From Pseudomonas fluorescens (lineage in GTDB: Bacteria; Pseudomonadota; Gammaproteobacteria; Pseudomonadales; Pseudomonadaceae), in NCBI RefSeq assembly GCF_040448305.1, contig NZ_CP148752.1, positions 6,638,501-6,702,500 on the forward strand: a DNA stretch of 64,000 nucleotides. Direction: 5' to 3'. The notes beneath the pieces were generated by a model. It was given only the letters and a program-made list of their open reading frames with translations. It was not told the origin of the DNA and made no database searches. Both the position numbers and the translations under genes were made by a program. This document shows positions 36,821 through 45,569 of the stretch, in pieces (the first letter of the stretch is position 1; each line of letters begins with the position of its first letter).

Positions 36821-36845
36821 AAACCCCAGCCCTGGCTGGGGTTTT
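36821..36845 (+). terminator. Intrinsic terminator after the Tim44-like gene
   Basis: AAACCCCAGCC-CT-GGCTGGGGTTT is an 11-bp stem with a minimal loop ending in T residues. Its A-rich 5' side means it could also act on the opposite strand. Confidence 0.92.
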
Positions 36846-36928
36846 CTATTTCGCGGTTGCATCTATAGCAAGCTACTGTATAAACCGCCCCATATAAACC
36901 GCGCCATACAAGCAAGAGGATCCCGGAC

Positions 36929-37336
36929 GTGGAAGAAATCATCGAACAACTGCGTGAAGCCAACGAACCGGTACCGGTCCCCTTGGAGTTGCCCGACGAA
37001 GACATGCTGGTCGAAATCGAAGAACAACTGTTCATCGACATACCCTTCGTCTTCAGAGAGTTTCTGCTGACCGTCAGCGACGTTGTCTACGGCAGCCTGG
37101 AACCGGTCACCGTGACCGACCCGCAATCCCACACCTACCTGCCCGACGTTGCCGCCAACGCTTGGGACGCCGGCGTCGATCGCAGCCTGATCCCGATCTG
37201 CCAGGACGGTGACGATTACTACTGCGTCGAAGAAGACGGCACCGTGGTGCTTTGGCAGGCCGAAGAAGAGCTGATCGCCGAAGAGACCTGGGAGTCGGTT
37301 TGGCACTGGGCACGGGACGTCTGGCTGGAAAGCTGA
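36929..37336 (+). CDS. SMI1/KNR4 (SUKH-1) family protein
   Basis: This is a 135-residue acidic cytoplasmic protein of the SUKH superfamily. It starts at GTG 36929, with AAGAGGA nine bases upstream. Family features are FVFREFLLTVSDVVYGSLEPV near residue 40 and ICQDGDDYYCVEEDGTVVLW near residue 90. SUKH proteins are often immunity proteins for nucleases and contact-dependent toxins, but no toxin gene is adjacent here, so a housekeeping role is as likely. Confidence 0.78.
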   Translation: MEEIIEQLREANEPVPVPLELPDEDMLVEIEEQLFIDIPFVFREFLLTVSDVVYGSLEPVTVTDPQSHTYLPDVAANAWDAGVDRSLIPICQDGDDYYCVEEDGTVVLWQAEEELIAEETWESVWHWARDVWLES

Positions 37337-37358
37337 TCCAGTCAACGCCGCTGGGTGG

Positions 37359-39122
37359 TCAATGCCCGGACGACTCCTTGTGATTGTCGAGGGTTTCCAG
37401 CAACGCCACCTGCATCCGCGTATGCACACGAATGAACCAGCGCCATAGCAGCGCCGCCACGGCGGCCGCGACCACGGCGATCAGTACCAGCAACTTGTTG
37501 GTCGGCAGAATACTGGCCGACAAGGCTGCCAACAGCAAAAAGATCACCAGCAGCGACAAGATCGGGATCACTTCGGCGATCACCCGGCGCACTCGCTGCG
37601 TGTGGCGCCCGGCCATCTCCGGCTTCACGCCCATTTCCGCCAGCAACATCGACAGCGCTTTTAGCTTGCGGTAGGCCGCAATCAAAAAAGGCAGCGACAA
37701 CAACAGTGCCCCACCCCAGATCAATGCCTTTTGCCAGCTCGGATCACTGATCCAGCCTTGCAGGTAAGCCGACATACGTTCGGCGAAGTACGCGCCCGAA
37801 AAGAAGATTGCGATCACCAGCGCCAGATTGACCCCCACCTGCAGCAATATCCTGCGAATCATGGATGCCAGTAACGCGCCCTCACCCTGAGGCTGGATGC
37901 TGCGCAACCATTCGCCGTACATCCCCAACACCCGTCCCAGGCGTTCTGGCATGACGCCGGCGAGCTTGATCGACAATGGATCAGCCGCGCGAATCAGATA
38001 AGGCGTCAGTAATGTGGTGATCACCGAAACCGCCACAGCCACGGGGTATAAAAAGTTACTGGTGACCTGCAAGGTCATGCCCAGTGCCGCGATGATGAAA
38101 GAAAATTCGCCAATCTGTGAAAGACCCATCCCGACTCGCAGTGAGGTGCGTCCGTCATTGCCGGCGATAAATGCACCAAGGCCGCAGGACAACATCTTGC
38201 CGAGCACCACGGCTACCGTGATCACCGCAATCGGCCATGCGTATTGCAGCAGGATCTTCGGGTCGAGCATCAGCCCGATCGCCACAAAGAAAATCGCACT
38301 GAACAGGTCGCGAACCGGTTCAATCAAACGCTCGATTTTCAGCAGTTGCCGGGATTCCGCCATGATCGCGCCGATCAGGAATGCCCCGAGGACCATGCTG
38401 TATTCAAGCTTGACCACCAGCAGGCAGAAGCCAAAACACAGGCCCAGCACCGTGATCAGCAGCATTTCGTTGCTTTCGAACCTGGCGACGTAAGCCAGCA
38501 GCCGCGGCACCATCAGGATGCCAATGACCAACGCGACGATCATGAACAGCGACAGTTTGCCGACCGTGGAAAACACTTCGCCGGAGCTGACCGTACCGCT
38601 GACCGCGATGCTGGACAGTAGCGCGATGATGCCGATGCCCAGAATGTCCTCGACGATCAGCACTCCGAATATCAACTGGGCAAATCGCTCGTTCTTCAGC
38701 TTCAGATCATTGAGCGCCTTGACGATGATGGTGGTCGAGGAAATCGCCAGAATCGCGCCAAGGAACAGTGAGTCCATGGTGTTCCAGTCGAACCAGCGAC
38801 CAATCTCGTAGCCGATCCAGATCATCAGCACGATTTCCAGGAATGCCGCAATGAACGCCGTGGCACCGACCTTGAACAACTTGCGCAGGCTGAACTCCAG
38901 GCCCAGGCAGAACATCAGGAATATCACCCCGAGTTCGGCCAGGGTCTTGATGGTTTCTTCGTCATGGATCAGGCCGAATGGCGGGGTGTGCGGGCCAATG
39001 ATGAAACCGGCGACGATGTATCCCAGCACCACCGGTTGTTTCAGCCGATGGAAGACCACGGTTACCACACCTGCGATCAACATGATCACTGCCAGATCCT
39101 GAATGAAACTGATGGCATGCAT
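37359..39122 (-). CDS. CPA2-family cation:proton antiporter (Kef-type)
   Basis: This is a 587-residue inner-membrane antiporter. The N-terminal ~390 residues form the Na+/H+-exchanger fold (GYIVAGFIIGPHTPP near residue 33, LGVIFLMFCLGLEFSLRKL near 65). The remaining ~190 residues contain two more hydrophobic pairs and a basic tail. No RCK/TrkA-N nucleotide-binding domain is present, unlike KefB or KefC. The start at 39122 has GGGAG at correct spacing. It is convergent with the SUKH gene. Cation specificity is unknown. Confidence 0.85.
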   Translation of the reverse strand: MHAISFIQDLAVIMLIAGVVTVVFHRLKQPVVLGYIVAGFIIGPHTPPFGLIHDEETIKTLAELGVIFLMFCLGLEFSLRKLFKVGATAFIAAFLEIVLMIWIGYEIGRWFDWNTMDSLFLGAILAISSTTIIVKALNDLKLKNERFAQLIFGVLIVEDILGIGIIALLSSIAVSGTVSSGEVFSTVGKLSLFMIVALVIGILMVPRLLAYVARFESNEMLLITVLGLCFGFCLLVVKLEYSMVLGAFLIGAIMAESRQLLKIERLIEPVRDLFSAIFFVAIGLMLDPKILLQYAWPIAVITVAVVLGKMLSCGLGAFIAGNDGRTSLRVGMGLSQIGEFSFIIAALGMTLQVTSNFLYPVAVAVSVITTLLTPYLIRAADPLSIKLAGVMPERLGRVLGMYGEWLRSIQPQGEGALLASMIRRILLQVGVNLALVIAIFFSGAYFAERMSAYLQGWISDPSWQKALIWGGALLLSLPFLIAAYRKLKALSMLLAEMGVKPEMAGRHTQRVRRVIAEVIPILSLLVIFLLLAALSASILPTNKLLVLIAVVAAAVAALLWRWFIRVHTRMQVALLETLDNHKESSGH

Positions 39123-39408
39123 GGCGTGAGACTCCCTGGATGGTATTGCTCGATCCCCGGACGCAGGAAAAGTCTGATCGAGCAGAACAAAAATCGGAAT
39201 TGCACGTAGGAAATGCCCTTGAGGCAGGGCTTTTTGCAGGGTAACACCGCGACTTCTGGCAGAAAGGCGGTGCAATATATGGAAACAGATCGATCCGGCG
39301 TGACGGCGACCCCGCACCCGGCGTCCCGATAACTGATGGTTTGAAAAAACCGCCGAGGCACCCGCAGAGGTGCATCCCTCAAACCTGGCCTTGACCCGTG
39401 AGAATGCT

Positions 39409-39891
39409 ATGGAACCCGGAAACGCCCAGCTGTCGATGACGGTATTGATGACCCCCGACATGGCCAACTTCTCTGGCAATGTTCACGGCGGCACCCTGCT
39501 CAAGTACCTCGACGAAGTGGCCTACGCCTGCGCCAGCCGTTATGCCGGCCGCTATGTGGTGACCCTGTCGGTGGACCAGGTCATTTTCCGCGAGCCGATC
39601 CATGTCGGCGAACTGGTGACCTTTCTCGCCTCAGTCAACTACACCGGCAACACCTCCATGGAGGTGGGCATCAAAGTGGTGACCGAGAACATCCGCGAAC
39701 GCTCGGTGCGCCACACCAACAGCTGCTTCTTCACCATGGTTGCGGTGGATGACCAGCGTAAACCAGCATCAGTACCACCGCTGCAACCGCAGAATAGCGA
39801 AGACAAGCGTCGTTACATGCAGGCGCAGCAGCGCCGACAGATTCGTCAGGAGTCGGAAAAGCGCTATCAGGAGATCAAGGGCGACGTCTGA
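39409..39891 (+). CDS. Acyl-CoA thioesterase, hotdog fold with charged tail
   Basis: This is a 160-residue acyl-CoA hydrolase of the YciA/BACH group. The family signature NFSGNVHGGTLLKYLDEVAYA is near residue 18, and the core ends near residue 120. A highly charged tail (residues ~125-160, RRYMQAQQRRQIRQESEKR) is likely helical. The start at 39409 was chosen on family length, with GAGAA upstream. It may act in membrane-lipid or CoA turnover. Confidence 0.85.
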   Translation: MEPGNAQLSMTVLMTPDMANFSGNVHGGTLLKYLDEVAYACASRYAGRYVVTLSVDQVIFREPIHVGELVTFLASVNYTGNTSMEVGIKVVTENIRERSVRHTNSCFFTMVAVDDQRKPASVPPLQPQNSEDKRRYMQAQQRRQIRQESEKRYQEIKGDV

Positions 39892-39913
39892 CGTGTTCGA
39901 TCGTTCAATCGCC

Positions 39914-40004
39914 ATCGCGGGCAAGCCCGCTCCCACAGGGATTCAAGTTGTAAGCACTCTTTGTGCAACACAGCAAAACCTGTGGGAGCGGGCTTGCTCG
40001 CGAA
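39914..40004. repeat. REP doublet 7
   Basis: Inverted 24-bp REP copies (39914-39937 and 39981-40004; GGGC variant) have a 43-bp spacer. They lie between the convergent ends of the thioesterase and pdxY genes. Confidence 0.9.
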
Positions 40005-40020
40005 TGGGCTCAACGCTCAA

Positions 40021-40893
40021 TCAGAGGCTGATCGAGGTCGCCTCGAACCGCACCCGCGGATGGGCAATCCGGTCCTGAGCCCGTACCAGTTCCAACTCGT
40101 AGCTGGCACAGGCCTGGGTTTCCAGCAGCACTTCATGCACCGCCGACGCCGTGAACTCGAAGGCGGCCACCAGGCTGTCGCCCAACAGCACACGCGCCAG
40201 GAACAGACCGGACGTCAGATCGCCCACGCCCACCGGCTGACGCGGGAACGCCAGCAACGGGCGCTGCAAATGCCAGCTGCCTTCGGCCGTCACCAGCAGC
40301 ATCTCGAAGGCCTCTGCCGATTTGCCTGGGTAGTCCAGATGCTTGACCAGCACTGCTTTCGGGCCGCGCACCAACAATGCACGCGCCATTGCCAGGCAAT
40401 CGAACAGCGATTGCGGCTTGCGCCCGGAGAAGCTGTCCAGCTCAAGCTGGTTCGGGCACATGAAGTCCGCCACGGCGGCGGCCTCTTCCAACAGGAAATC
40501 ACTGACCTCCGCCGGAACACTGCAGCCCTTCTCCGGATGCCCCATGACCGGGTCACACAGGTACAGCGCCTTGGGATTCATCGACTTGATCCGCGCCACC
40601 CCCGTCAGGATCGCCCGGCCCTGGGCCGCACTGCCGAGGTAACCGGAGAGCACCGCATCGCAGTTGCCCAGCTCGCCAATCGCCGCGATGCCTTCGACCA
40701 GGTCAGGTATCTGGTGCGGCGCCAGCACTTCACCGGCCCACTGACCGTACTGGGTGTGATTGGAGAACTGCACGGTGTTGAGCGGCCAGACATTCACCCC
40801 GACCCGTTGCATCGGGAAAACCGCGGCACTGTTGCCGGCGTGACCGAATACCACGTGGGACTGGATAGCGAGCAAATGCGGTGTACGTTTCAT
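40021..40893 (-). CDS. pdxY: PdxY, pyridoxal kinase
   Basis: This 290-residue ribokinase-fold enzyme phosphorylates pyridoxal in the B6 salvage pathway. It begins LLAIQSHVVFGHAGNSAAVFPMQRVG (start of the family signature, residues 7-32) and has YLCDPVMGHPEKG near residue 110. The ATP-site segment VGVGDLTSGLFLARVL near residue 222 carries the catalytic Asp. Length and order match PdxY rather than PdxK. Confidence 0.92.
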   Translation of the reverse strand: MKRTPHLLAIQSHVVFGHAGNSAAVFPMQRVGVNVWPLNTVQFSNHTQYGQWAGEVLAPHQIPDLVEGIAAIGELGNCDAVLSGYLGSAAQGRAILTGVARIKSMNPKALYLCDPVMGHPEKGCSVPAEVSDFLLEEAAAVADFMCPNQLELDSFSGRKPQSLFDCLAMARALLVRGPKAVLVKHLDYPGKSAEAFEMLLVTAEGSWHLQRPLLAFPRQPVGVGDLTSGLFLARVLLGDSLVAAFEFTASAVHEVLLETQACASYELELVRAQDRIAHPRVRFEATSISL

Positions 40894-41012
40894 GCGGTGG
40901 ATTTCCGTAAAACGATTGAAATTCTAGCCGCGCAGTATGCGACTAAACGCAGCCTGTACGACAGACCAGCGACGCAGTTAAGCTGACACTATCTTGTTGG
41001 AGCACCCTGTTG

Positions 41013-41426
41013 ATGCTGACCCTTGGAAATATATTCGTGCTGATGCTGTTCGCCACTGCCGGCGCATGGCTATGGCACAACCACGGCTTGCGCGAGCGCG
41101 CGCTGGAGCGGGTCAAGCAGCATTGCGGCAAACTCGGGATCGAATTGCTCGATGGCAACGTGGCCTTGAAAAGAATCGCGTTCATCAGGGATGCCAGTGG
41201 TCGCCGACGCCTGGCCCGTGTGTATAACTTCGAATTCACCGTGACCGGTGAATCCCGCCATAACGGCACCATCACCCAGTTCGGCGCTCACAGTGCACAA
41301 ATTGAGCTGGCGCCCTACCCGGTCCCGTTCGACGAAACCGAGCCGGTGGTCGACGTGGCGAAACCTCGCGCGGAAGTGATCGAGCTGAGCCAGTGGCGCC
41401 AGGACCATACCAAGTGGCGGCCTTGA
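41013..41426 (+). CDS. DUF3301 membrane-anchored protein
   Basis: This is a 137-residue protein with one N-terminal membrane segment (residues 1-20), a soluble beta-rich domain with RRLARVYNFEFTVTGESRHNG near residue 63, and a polar tail. It matches DUF3301, a conserved gammaproteobacterial family without known function. GGAG lies ten bases before the ATG at 41013. It is convergent with the CobW gene at 41431, leaving 4 bp between the two stops. Confidence 0.82.
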   Translation: MLTLGNIFVLMLFATAGAWLWHNHGLRERALERVKQHCGKLGIELLDGNVALKRIAFIRDASGRRRLARVYNFEFTVTGESRHNGTITQFGAHSAQIELAPYPVPFDETEPVVDVAKPRAEVIELSQWRQDHTKWRP

Positions 41427-41430
41427 GCCG

Positions 41431-42402
41431 TTAACCCGATCCGGCTCGGCACGCTGCCAGCTCACGCTGCAATCGATCTGCATTCTGCACCTCACTGAAA
41501 ATCAGCTCGATACGCGAATCCTGCCGCCATTCACTGGGCTTCCAGTCCAGCACCGAGTTATCCACCGCGTTCGCCGAGACCCAGCCGTGGGTACTGTGGA
41601 TAACCAGCTTCGCCCGCCTCCAGCCAAGGCTTTCAAGCCACCGGCCAACCAGAGCGGCATCAAACACCTGGCTTGGGTGCCAACGCCATCCGATGCTCCA
41701 GCCTCCGTCCTGCTCCTGACTCAAGCAAATGGGCAACGCGGGATCGCTCCAAAGCGCCGGCAGCTGCGCCATTCCCTTGGGCACGACGAAGTTATCCACA
41801 CCTGCCCGCGCTTTGGCATTCAGCCCTGGCAACTCGCTCAAGGGTAAAGCCGCCTGTTGCGTCCAGCACAGGGGGAGCGGCGGCAATTGCCCGGCGATTC
41901 GCTGGCGACTGTCTTCTTCAAGGCCTTCAGATTTGTTCAACAGCAGCAATCCCGCATGGCCCAGCGCTTGCCGTTGAACATCCGGCAGCGGTTTGCCAGC
42001 GGCGAGCGACTGGGCATCCAACACCAGCACACAAGGCTGGACAGCCAACACGCCTTGCCACGGTGCTTCACTCAATTGCCTGAGCAACTGCGCCGGATGC
42101 CCTAGCCCCGAGGGCTCGATGAACAGCCGATCCGGTTGTGCCTTGCGCAACAAGCGCCCAAGACCAATCTGAAACGGCGCACCGTTGACGCAACACAAGC
42201 AGCCCCCGGCCACTTCCCCCAGTGCGATACCATCGGCGTCCTGGGTCAGCAGCGCAGCGTCGAGACCGATCTGGCCAAACTCGTTGATCAACACCGCCCA
42301 CCGCTCGCCAGCCGGGCGCTGGGCCAGCAGGTGCTTGATCAGGCTGGTCTTGCCGGCGCCCAACGGGCCGGCAATGACATGAGTGGGGATATTCTGCAGC
42401 AT
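41431..42402 (-). CDS. COG0523/CobW-family G3E GTPase, paralog 2
   Basis: This is a 323-residue P-loop GTPase of the G3E/COG0523 family of putative metal chaperones. Walker A GPLGAGKTS is at residues 12-20, and the conserved metal-site motif GGCLCC lies near residue 67. NKSEG near residue 158 replaces the NKxD guanine motif. The C-terminal CobW_C domain (residues ~220-315) is short. Clustering with a second COG0523 gene, FolE2 and a Zn importer points to zinc homeostasis. No Zur box was seen in its 27-bp upstream gap. Confidence 0.85.
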   Translation of the reverse strand: MLQNIPTHVIAGPLGAGKTSLIKHLLAQRPAGERWAVLINEFGQIGLDAALLTQDADGIALGEVAGGCLCCVNGAPFQIGLGRLLRKAQPDRLFIEPSGLGHPAQLLRQLSEAPWQGVLAVQPCVLVLDAQSLAAGKPLPDVQRQALGHAGLLLLNKSEGLEEDSRQRIAGQLPPLPLCWTQQAALPLSELPGLNAKARAGVDNFVVPKGMAQLPALWSDPALPICLSQEQDGGWSIGWRWHPSQVFDAALVGRWLESLGWRRAKLVIHSTHGWVSANAVDNSVLDWKPSEWRQDSRIELIFSEVQNADRLQRELAACRAGSG

Positions 42403-42429
42403 GGTTGATGATTTCTGAGGAGGTGGTGG

Positions 42430-42786
42430 ATGCGGTTAATCGGCTTGTCGTTGTTCCTGGCACTCGTTTCAGGCGAGGCGCTGGCCCAGGCGTGTGTGGT
42501 TCACAGCCAGGGCGAGCGGCTTGATGTCCAGGTTTGCCAGCAGAACCGCAACATCCCGCCAAAACTCTTCGCCGATGGTTTCTGCCAACCAAACCTGGCG
42601 GGGCAGAAAGTCGATGTGCAGTATGTCGATCAATGCCCCGGCGGCGCATTTGGTATCTGCAGCAACGCCCAAGTCGCCAATATGCCCTACCGACAGGATA
42701 TTCACTATTACGGCGTTGCCACCGACGCGGCGTACTTGCAGCCGTACTGCGAGACCCAGAGCCAGGGCACCTGGCTCAAGCCTTGA
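42430..42786 (+). CDS. Small secreted cysteine-containing hypothetical protein
   Basis: This is a 118-residue exported protein. Its signal peptide (residues 1-20, ending EALAQA) is followed by a mature part with six cysteines, which suggests disulphides or a metal site. It is divergent from the CobW-type GTPase at 42402 and convergent with that at 42802, so it sits inside the zinc cluster. I do not recognise its family, and the link to zinc is by position only. Confidence 0.75.
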   Translation: MRLIGLSLFLALVSGEALAQACVVHSQGERLDVQVCQQNRNIPPKLFADGFCQPNLAGQKVDVQYVDQCPGGAFGICSNAQVANMPYRQDIHYYGVATDAAYLQPYCETQSQGTWLKP

Positions 42787-42801
42787 AGCGCCAGTAGTGG
42801 A

Positions 42802-44007
42802 TCAGGCCGCTTCTTCATACCAAGGGCCGAATGGATCAGGCAGCAAACGCCAGCCCTCTACGCCCAGCGCCATTTCCTCATCGGTCAGCAGGCATGCGTC
42901 CAGCTCGGCCGCGAGTTGCGTGAAGTCGATGTTCTGGCCGATGAATACCAGTTCCTGGCGACAGTCCCCGCTGTCGGCGGTCCAGTTTTTCATGATCCCG
43001 GTGGTACTTTCTTCGTCCTGCGGCCATTGGTTTTTCGGTACGAAACGCCACCAGCGCCCGGCAAAACCATAGCGCATCAAACCACCGGCCTGAGACCAAC
43101 TACCGGCGTCCATGTACTTGCTTGCCAGCCAGAAAAAGCCCTTGGAGCGCAGCAGTTTGCCATTGTCCCAGGGACCGTCGATGAAGTTGAAGAAACGCTG
43201 TGGATGGAACGGCCGGCGAGCCCGGTAAGCACTGGAAGCAATGCCGTACTCTGCGGTTTCCGGCACGTGTTCGCCGCGCAGCTCCTGCAACCATCCCGGT
43301 GCCTGAGCAGCCTTTTCGAAGTCAAAACGACCGGTGCTGAGAATCTTGTTCAAGGGGATTTCGCCCATCGCCATCGGAATGATTTCCGCCCGGGCGTTGA
43401 GCCGTTCAAGAATGGCGATCAATTCTTCGCGCTGGTGGCTGCTGATCAAGTCGATCTTGCTGAGCAAAATCACATCGGCGAACTCGACCTGCTCAATCAA
43501 CAGATCGGTAATCGAACGTTCGTCTTCCTCCCCTAGTGTTTCTCCTCGGGAAGCCAGGCTTTCGGCAGCCTGGTAATCGAGCAGGAAGTTCATGCCATCG
43601 ACCACCGTGACCATGGTGTCGAGACGGGCGATGTCGTTGAGGCTCTGGCCGTTTTCATCGCGGAAGGTGAAGGTTTCCGCCACCGGCAGCGGTTCGGAAA
43701 TACCGGTGGACTCGATCAACAGATAGTCGAAGCGACCCTCCCTGGCGAGTTGACTCACCTCCTCCAGCAGGTCTTCACGTAACGTACAGCAAATACACCC
43801 GTTACTCATCTCCACCAACCGTTCTTCTGCTCTGTTTAGGCTGACATCGCGCTGGACTTCGGTGCCATCGACGTTGATTTCGCTCATATCATTGACGATG
43901 ACTGCAACTCGCAAACCATCACGATTACGTAGTATGTAATTAAGAAGTGTACTCTTTCCGGCGCCTAGAAAGCCGGAGAGAACGGTCACGGGAAGTCGAT
44001 TGGACAT
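42802..44007 (-). CDS. Zur-controlled COG0523 GTPase (ZigA-type putative zinc chaperone)
   Basis: This is a 401-residue G3E GTPase with Walker A SGFLGAGKST at about residues 10-19. The family metal motif GCICC lies near residue 70, SKID is the guanine motif near 188, and a C-terminal CobW_C domain covers residues ~270-400. The start at 44007 is chosen because GAGG is nine bases upstream. The paralog linked to zinc limitation in other bacteria (ZigA/YeiR group) has this length. A perfect Zur box lies 49 bp upstream, so it should be made when zinc is scarce and help deliver zinc to client enzymes. Confidence 0.88.
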   Translation of the reverse strand: MSNRLPVTVLSGFLGAGKSTLLNYILRNRDGLRVAVIVNDMSEINVDGTEVQRDVSLNRAEERLVEMSNGCICCTLREDLLEEVSQLAREGRFDYLLIESTGISEPLPVAETFTFRDENGQSLNDIARLDTMVTVVDGMNFLLDYQAAESLASRGETLGEEDERSITDLLIEQVEFADVILLSKIDLISSHQREELIAILERLNARAEIIPMAMGEIPLNKILSTGRFDFEKAAQAPGWLQELRGEHVPETAEYGIASSAYRARRPFHPQRFFNFIDGPWDNGKLLRSKGFFWLASKYMDAGSWSQAGGLMRYGFAGRWWRFVPKNQWPQDEESTTGIMKNWTADSGDCRQELVFIGQNIDFTQLAAELDACLLTDEEMALGVEGWRLLPDPFGPWYEEAA

Positions 44008-44055
44008 CTGCATATTCCTCACAGGGATGCCCGGTCGCTGTGTCGGGCCTACACA

Positions 44056-44072
44056 ATGTTATACTGTAACAT
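44056..44072. promoter_or_regulatory. Zur box between the CobW gene and a secreted-protein gene
   Basis: ATGTTA-TACTG-TAACAT has perfect 6-bp arms and matches the gammaproteobacterial Zur palindrome core TGTTATA-N-TATAACA. It overlaps a TATACT -10-like hexamer on the plus strand and TATAAC on the minus strand. It lies 45-49 bp from both divergent start codons, so one site could repress both genes. Confidence 0.85.
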
Positions 44073-44116
44073 CACAAATAAACCATCCCCTCTTGCCCGG
44101 CAGGGCAAAGGACACG

Positions 44117-44527
44117 ATGCTGAATGCTGCTCCCCTCGTGAGAAAGCCCATGCGCAACGCCCTTAAACCTGCATTGATCATGCTTTCCCTGCTGGTGGCT
44201 GCCGACGCGACGGCCCAGGTCCCGAGCCTGGCCAAGTGCACCCGCAGCGCCAACCTGCTGGCCTGCGTGGATGCGGATGGCAACGCCTATAGCGTCAATA
44301 CCGCCGGCAGCACCCTCTATCTGCGGGGTTTCGAAGCGGCCGGAAAACGCTATTGGGCACAAACCAACAGCCGCTACGGTCAGCTGACGTTTTTCACCGG
44401 TATCGCTTCCGATGGCGAGGCCTGGGTCGGCTACAACCGGCGCGTCGGCTGGACCACGATCAATCGGTTTTCAAGCTCCGGCGGCAGCAGCGCCAGGTTC
44501 ACCTGCAGCCGGATCGCTGGCTGTTAA
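44117..44527 (+). CDS. Secreted hypothetical protein in the Zur divergon
   Basis: This is a 136-residue exported protein. A signal sequence (residues ~12-34, ending ADATAQ) is followed by a ~100-residue domain with three to four cysteines and a Tyr/Trp/Gly-rich beta pattern (YWAQTNSRYGQLTFF, WVGYNRRVGWTTINRF). The ATG at 44117 has AAAGGA upstream; 44150 is an alternative. It shares a Zur box with the CobW gene, so it is probably induced by zinc starvation. The function is not recognised. Confidence 0.78.
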   Translation: MLNAAPLVRKPMRNALKPALIMLSLLVAADATAQVPSLAKCTRSANLLACVDADGNAYSVNTAGSTLYLRGFEAAGKRYWAQTNSRYGQLTFFTGIASDGEAWVGYNRRVGWTTINRFSSSGGSSARFTCSRIAGC

Positions 44528-44626
44528 GCCTCTTTGTTTTTCTGTTGATGCCGTGAAATCAGGCTGGGCATGTGGCAGTTGCGCATGATGAAAGTCCGCT
44601 CATGAAAAAGGCATCGTCGATTTTAT

Positions 44627-44641
44627 TGTTATACTATAACA
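44627..44641 (+). promoter_or_regulatory. Zur box upstream of folE2
   Basis: TGTTATA-C-TATAACA is a perfect 7-1-7 palindrome identical to the Zur core consensus. It overlaps a TATACT -10-like hexamer and lies 31 bp before the folE2 start. It should make the folE2-ABC-carbonic anhydrase operon respond to zinc starvation. Confidence 0.88.
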
Positions 44642-44672
44642 TGTCAAATCAACTCCCACGATGGACCTGCTC

Positions 44673-45569
44673 ATGAATGCGCTGACTCTGCCGGATATCG
44701 CCGCGCAGGCCTCACGCCAAGCCCTGCCACTGGAGTGGGTGGGCATGTGCGGCATTGCTCTTCCCGTTTTGTTTGATGGCCAACGACTGAATGCAAAGGC
44801 CGATGCCGGCGTGAGCCTCGACGATGGCAATGCGCGTGGCATTCACATGTCACGGCTCTATCTGGCGCTCGAATTGCTGGAGCAGAAAAATCTTTCACCG
44901 GCTTTGTTGCGGCGGGTTTTGCAGCGTTTTCTTGAGAGCCACGAGGGGCTATCCAGCAGCGCACACCTAACCATTCATGCCGATTTGTTGCTGAAAAGGC
45001 CGGCGCTGATCAGTCCACTGGCTGGCTGGAAAAGCTATCCAGTCAGCATCGAAGCGCGATTGAAAAACGCAATGTTCCACGTGGAACTAAAAATCGATGT
45101 GCCTTATTCCTCAACCTGCCCGTGTTCTGCGGCCCTTTCTCGACAGTTGATTCAGCAACAATTCGTCGATGATTTCGCCAACAAGCCACTGCAACACGCC
45201 GACGTTTTAGCGTGGCTCGGTTCCACGAACGGCATAGTCGCCACACCTCACAGCCAACGCAGCAGTGCAAAGTTGCGCGTTCGGTTGGCCGACTTTTTGG
45301 ACGAGTTGCCTCTGATCGCCGTCATCAATGATGCCGAAGCCGCACTCGGCACCGCCGTTCAAACAGCGGTCAAACGCGCCGACGAACAGGCCTTCGCCCT
45401 GGCCAATGGTCAGAACCTGATGTTCTGCGAGGACGCCGCACGCCGTTTGAACCTGGCCCTGAAACGCTCCACAGGTATCAACGCCTTCCACATTCGAGTC
45501 ACCCACGCCGAAAGCCTGCACGCCCATGACGCCGTAGCCGAAAGCCGTTTCAACTGGGAGGTCGCATGA
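44673..45569 (+). CDS. folE2: FolE2, zinc-independent GTP cyclohydrolase I (type IB)
   Basis: This 298-residue enzyme makes 7,8-dihydroneopterin triphosphate from GTP, the first step of folate synthesis. It can replace zinc-dependent FolE. The COG1469 motifs are present: PYSSTCPCSAALSRQ near residue 143 with the catalytic/metal Cys, and the Glu/His-rich C-terminal half. The start at 44673 is preceded by TGGA; an ATG at 44661 is an alternative. It overlaps the next gene by 4 bp (ATGA). Zur control fits its role when zinc is scarce. Confidence 0.93.
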   Translation: MNALTLPDIAAQASRQALPLEWVGMCGIALPVLFDGQRLNAKADAGVSLDDGNARGIHMSRLYLALELLEQKNLSPALLRRVLQRFLESHEGLSSSAHLTIHADLLLKRPALISPLAGWKSYPVSIEARLKNAMFHVELKIDVPYSSTCPCSAALSRQLIQQQFVDDFANKPLQHADVLAWLGSTNGIVATPHSQRSSAKLRVRLADFLDELPLIAVINDAEAALGTAVQTAVKRADEQAFALANGQNLMFCEDAARRLNLALKRSTGINAFHIRVTHAESLHAHDAVAESRFNWEVA

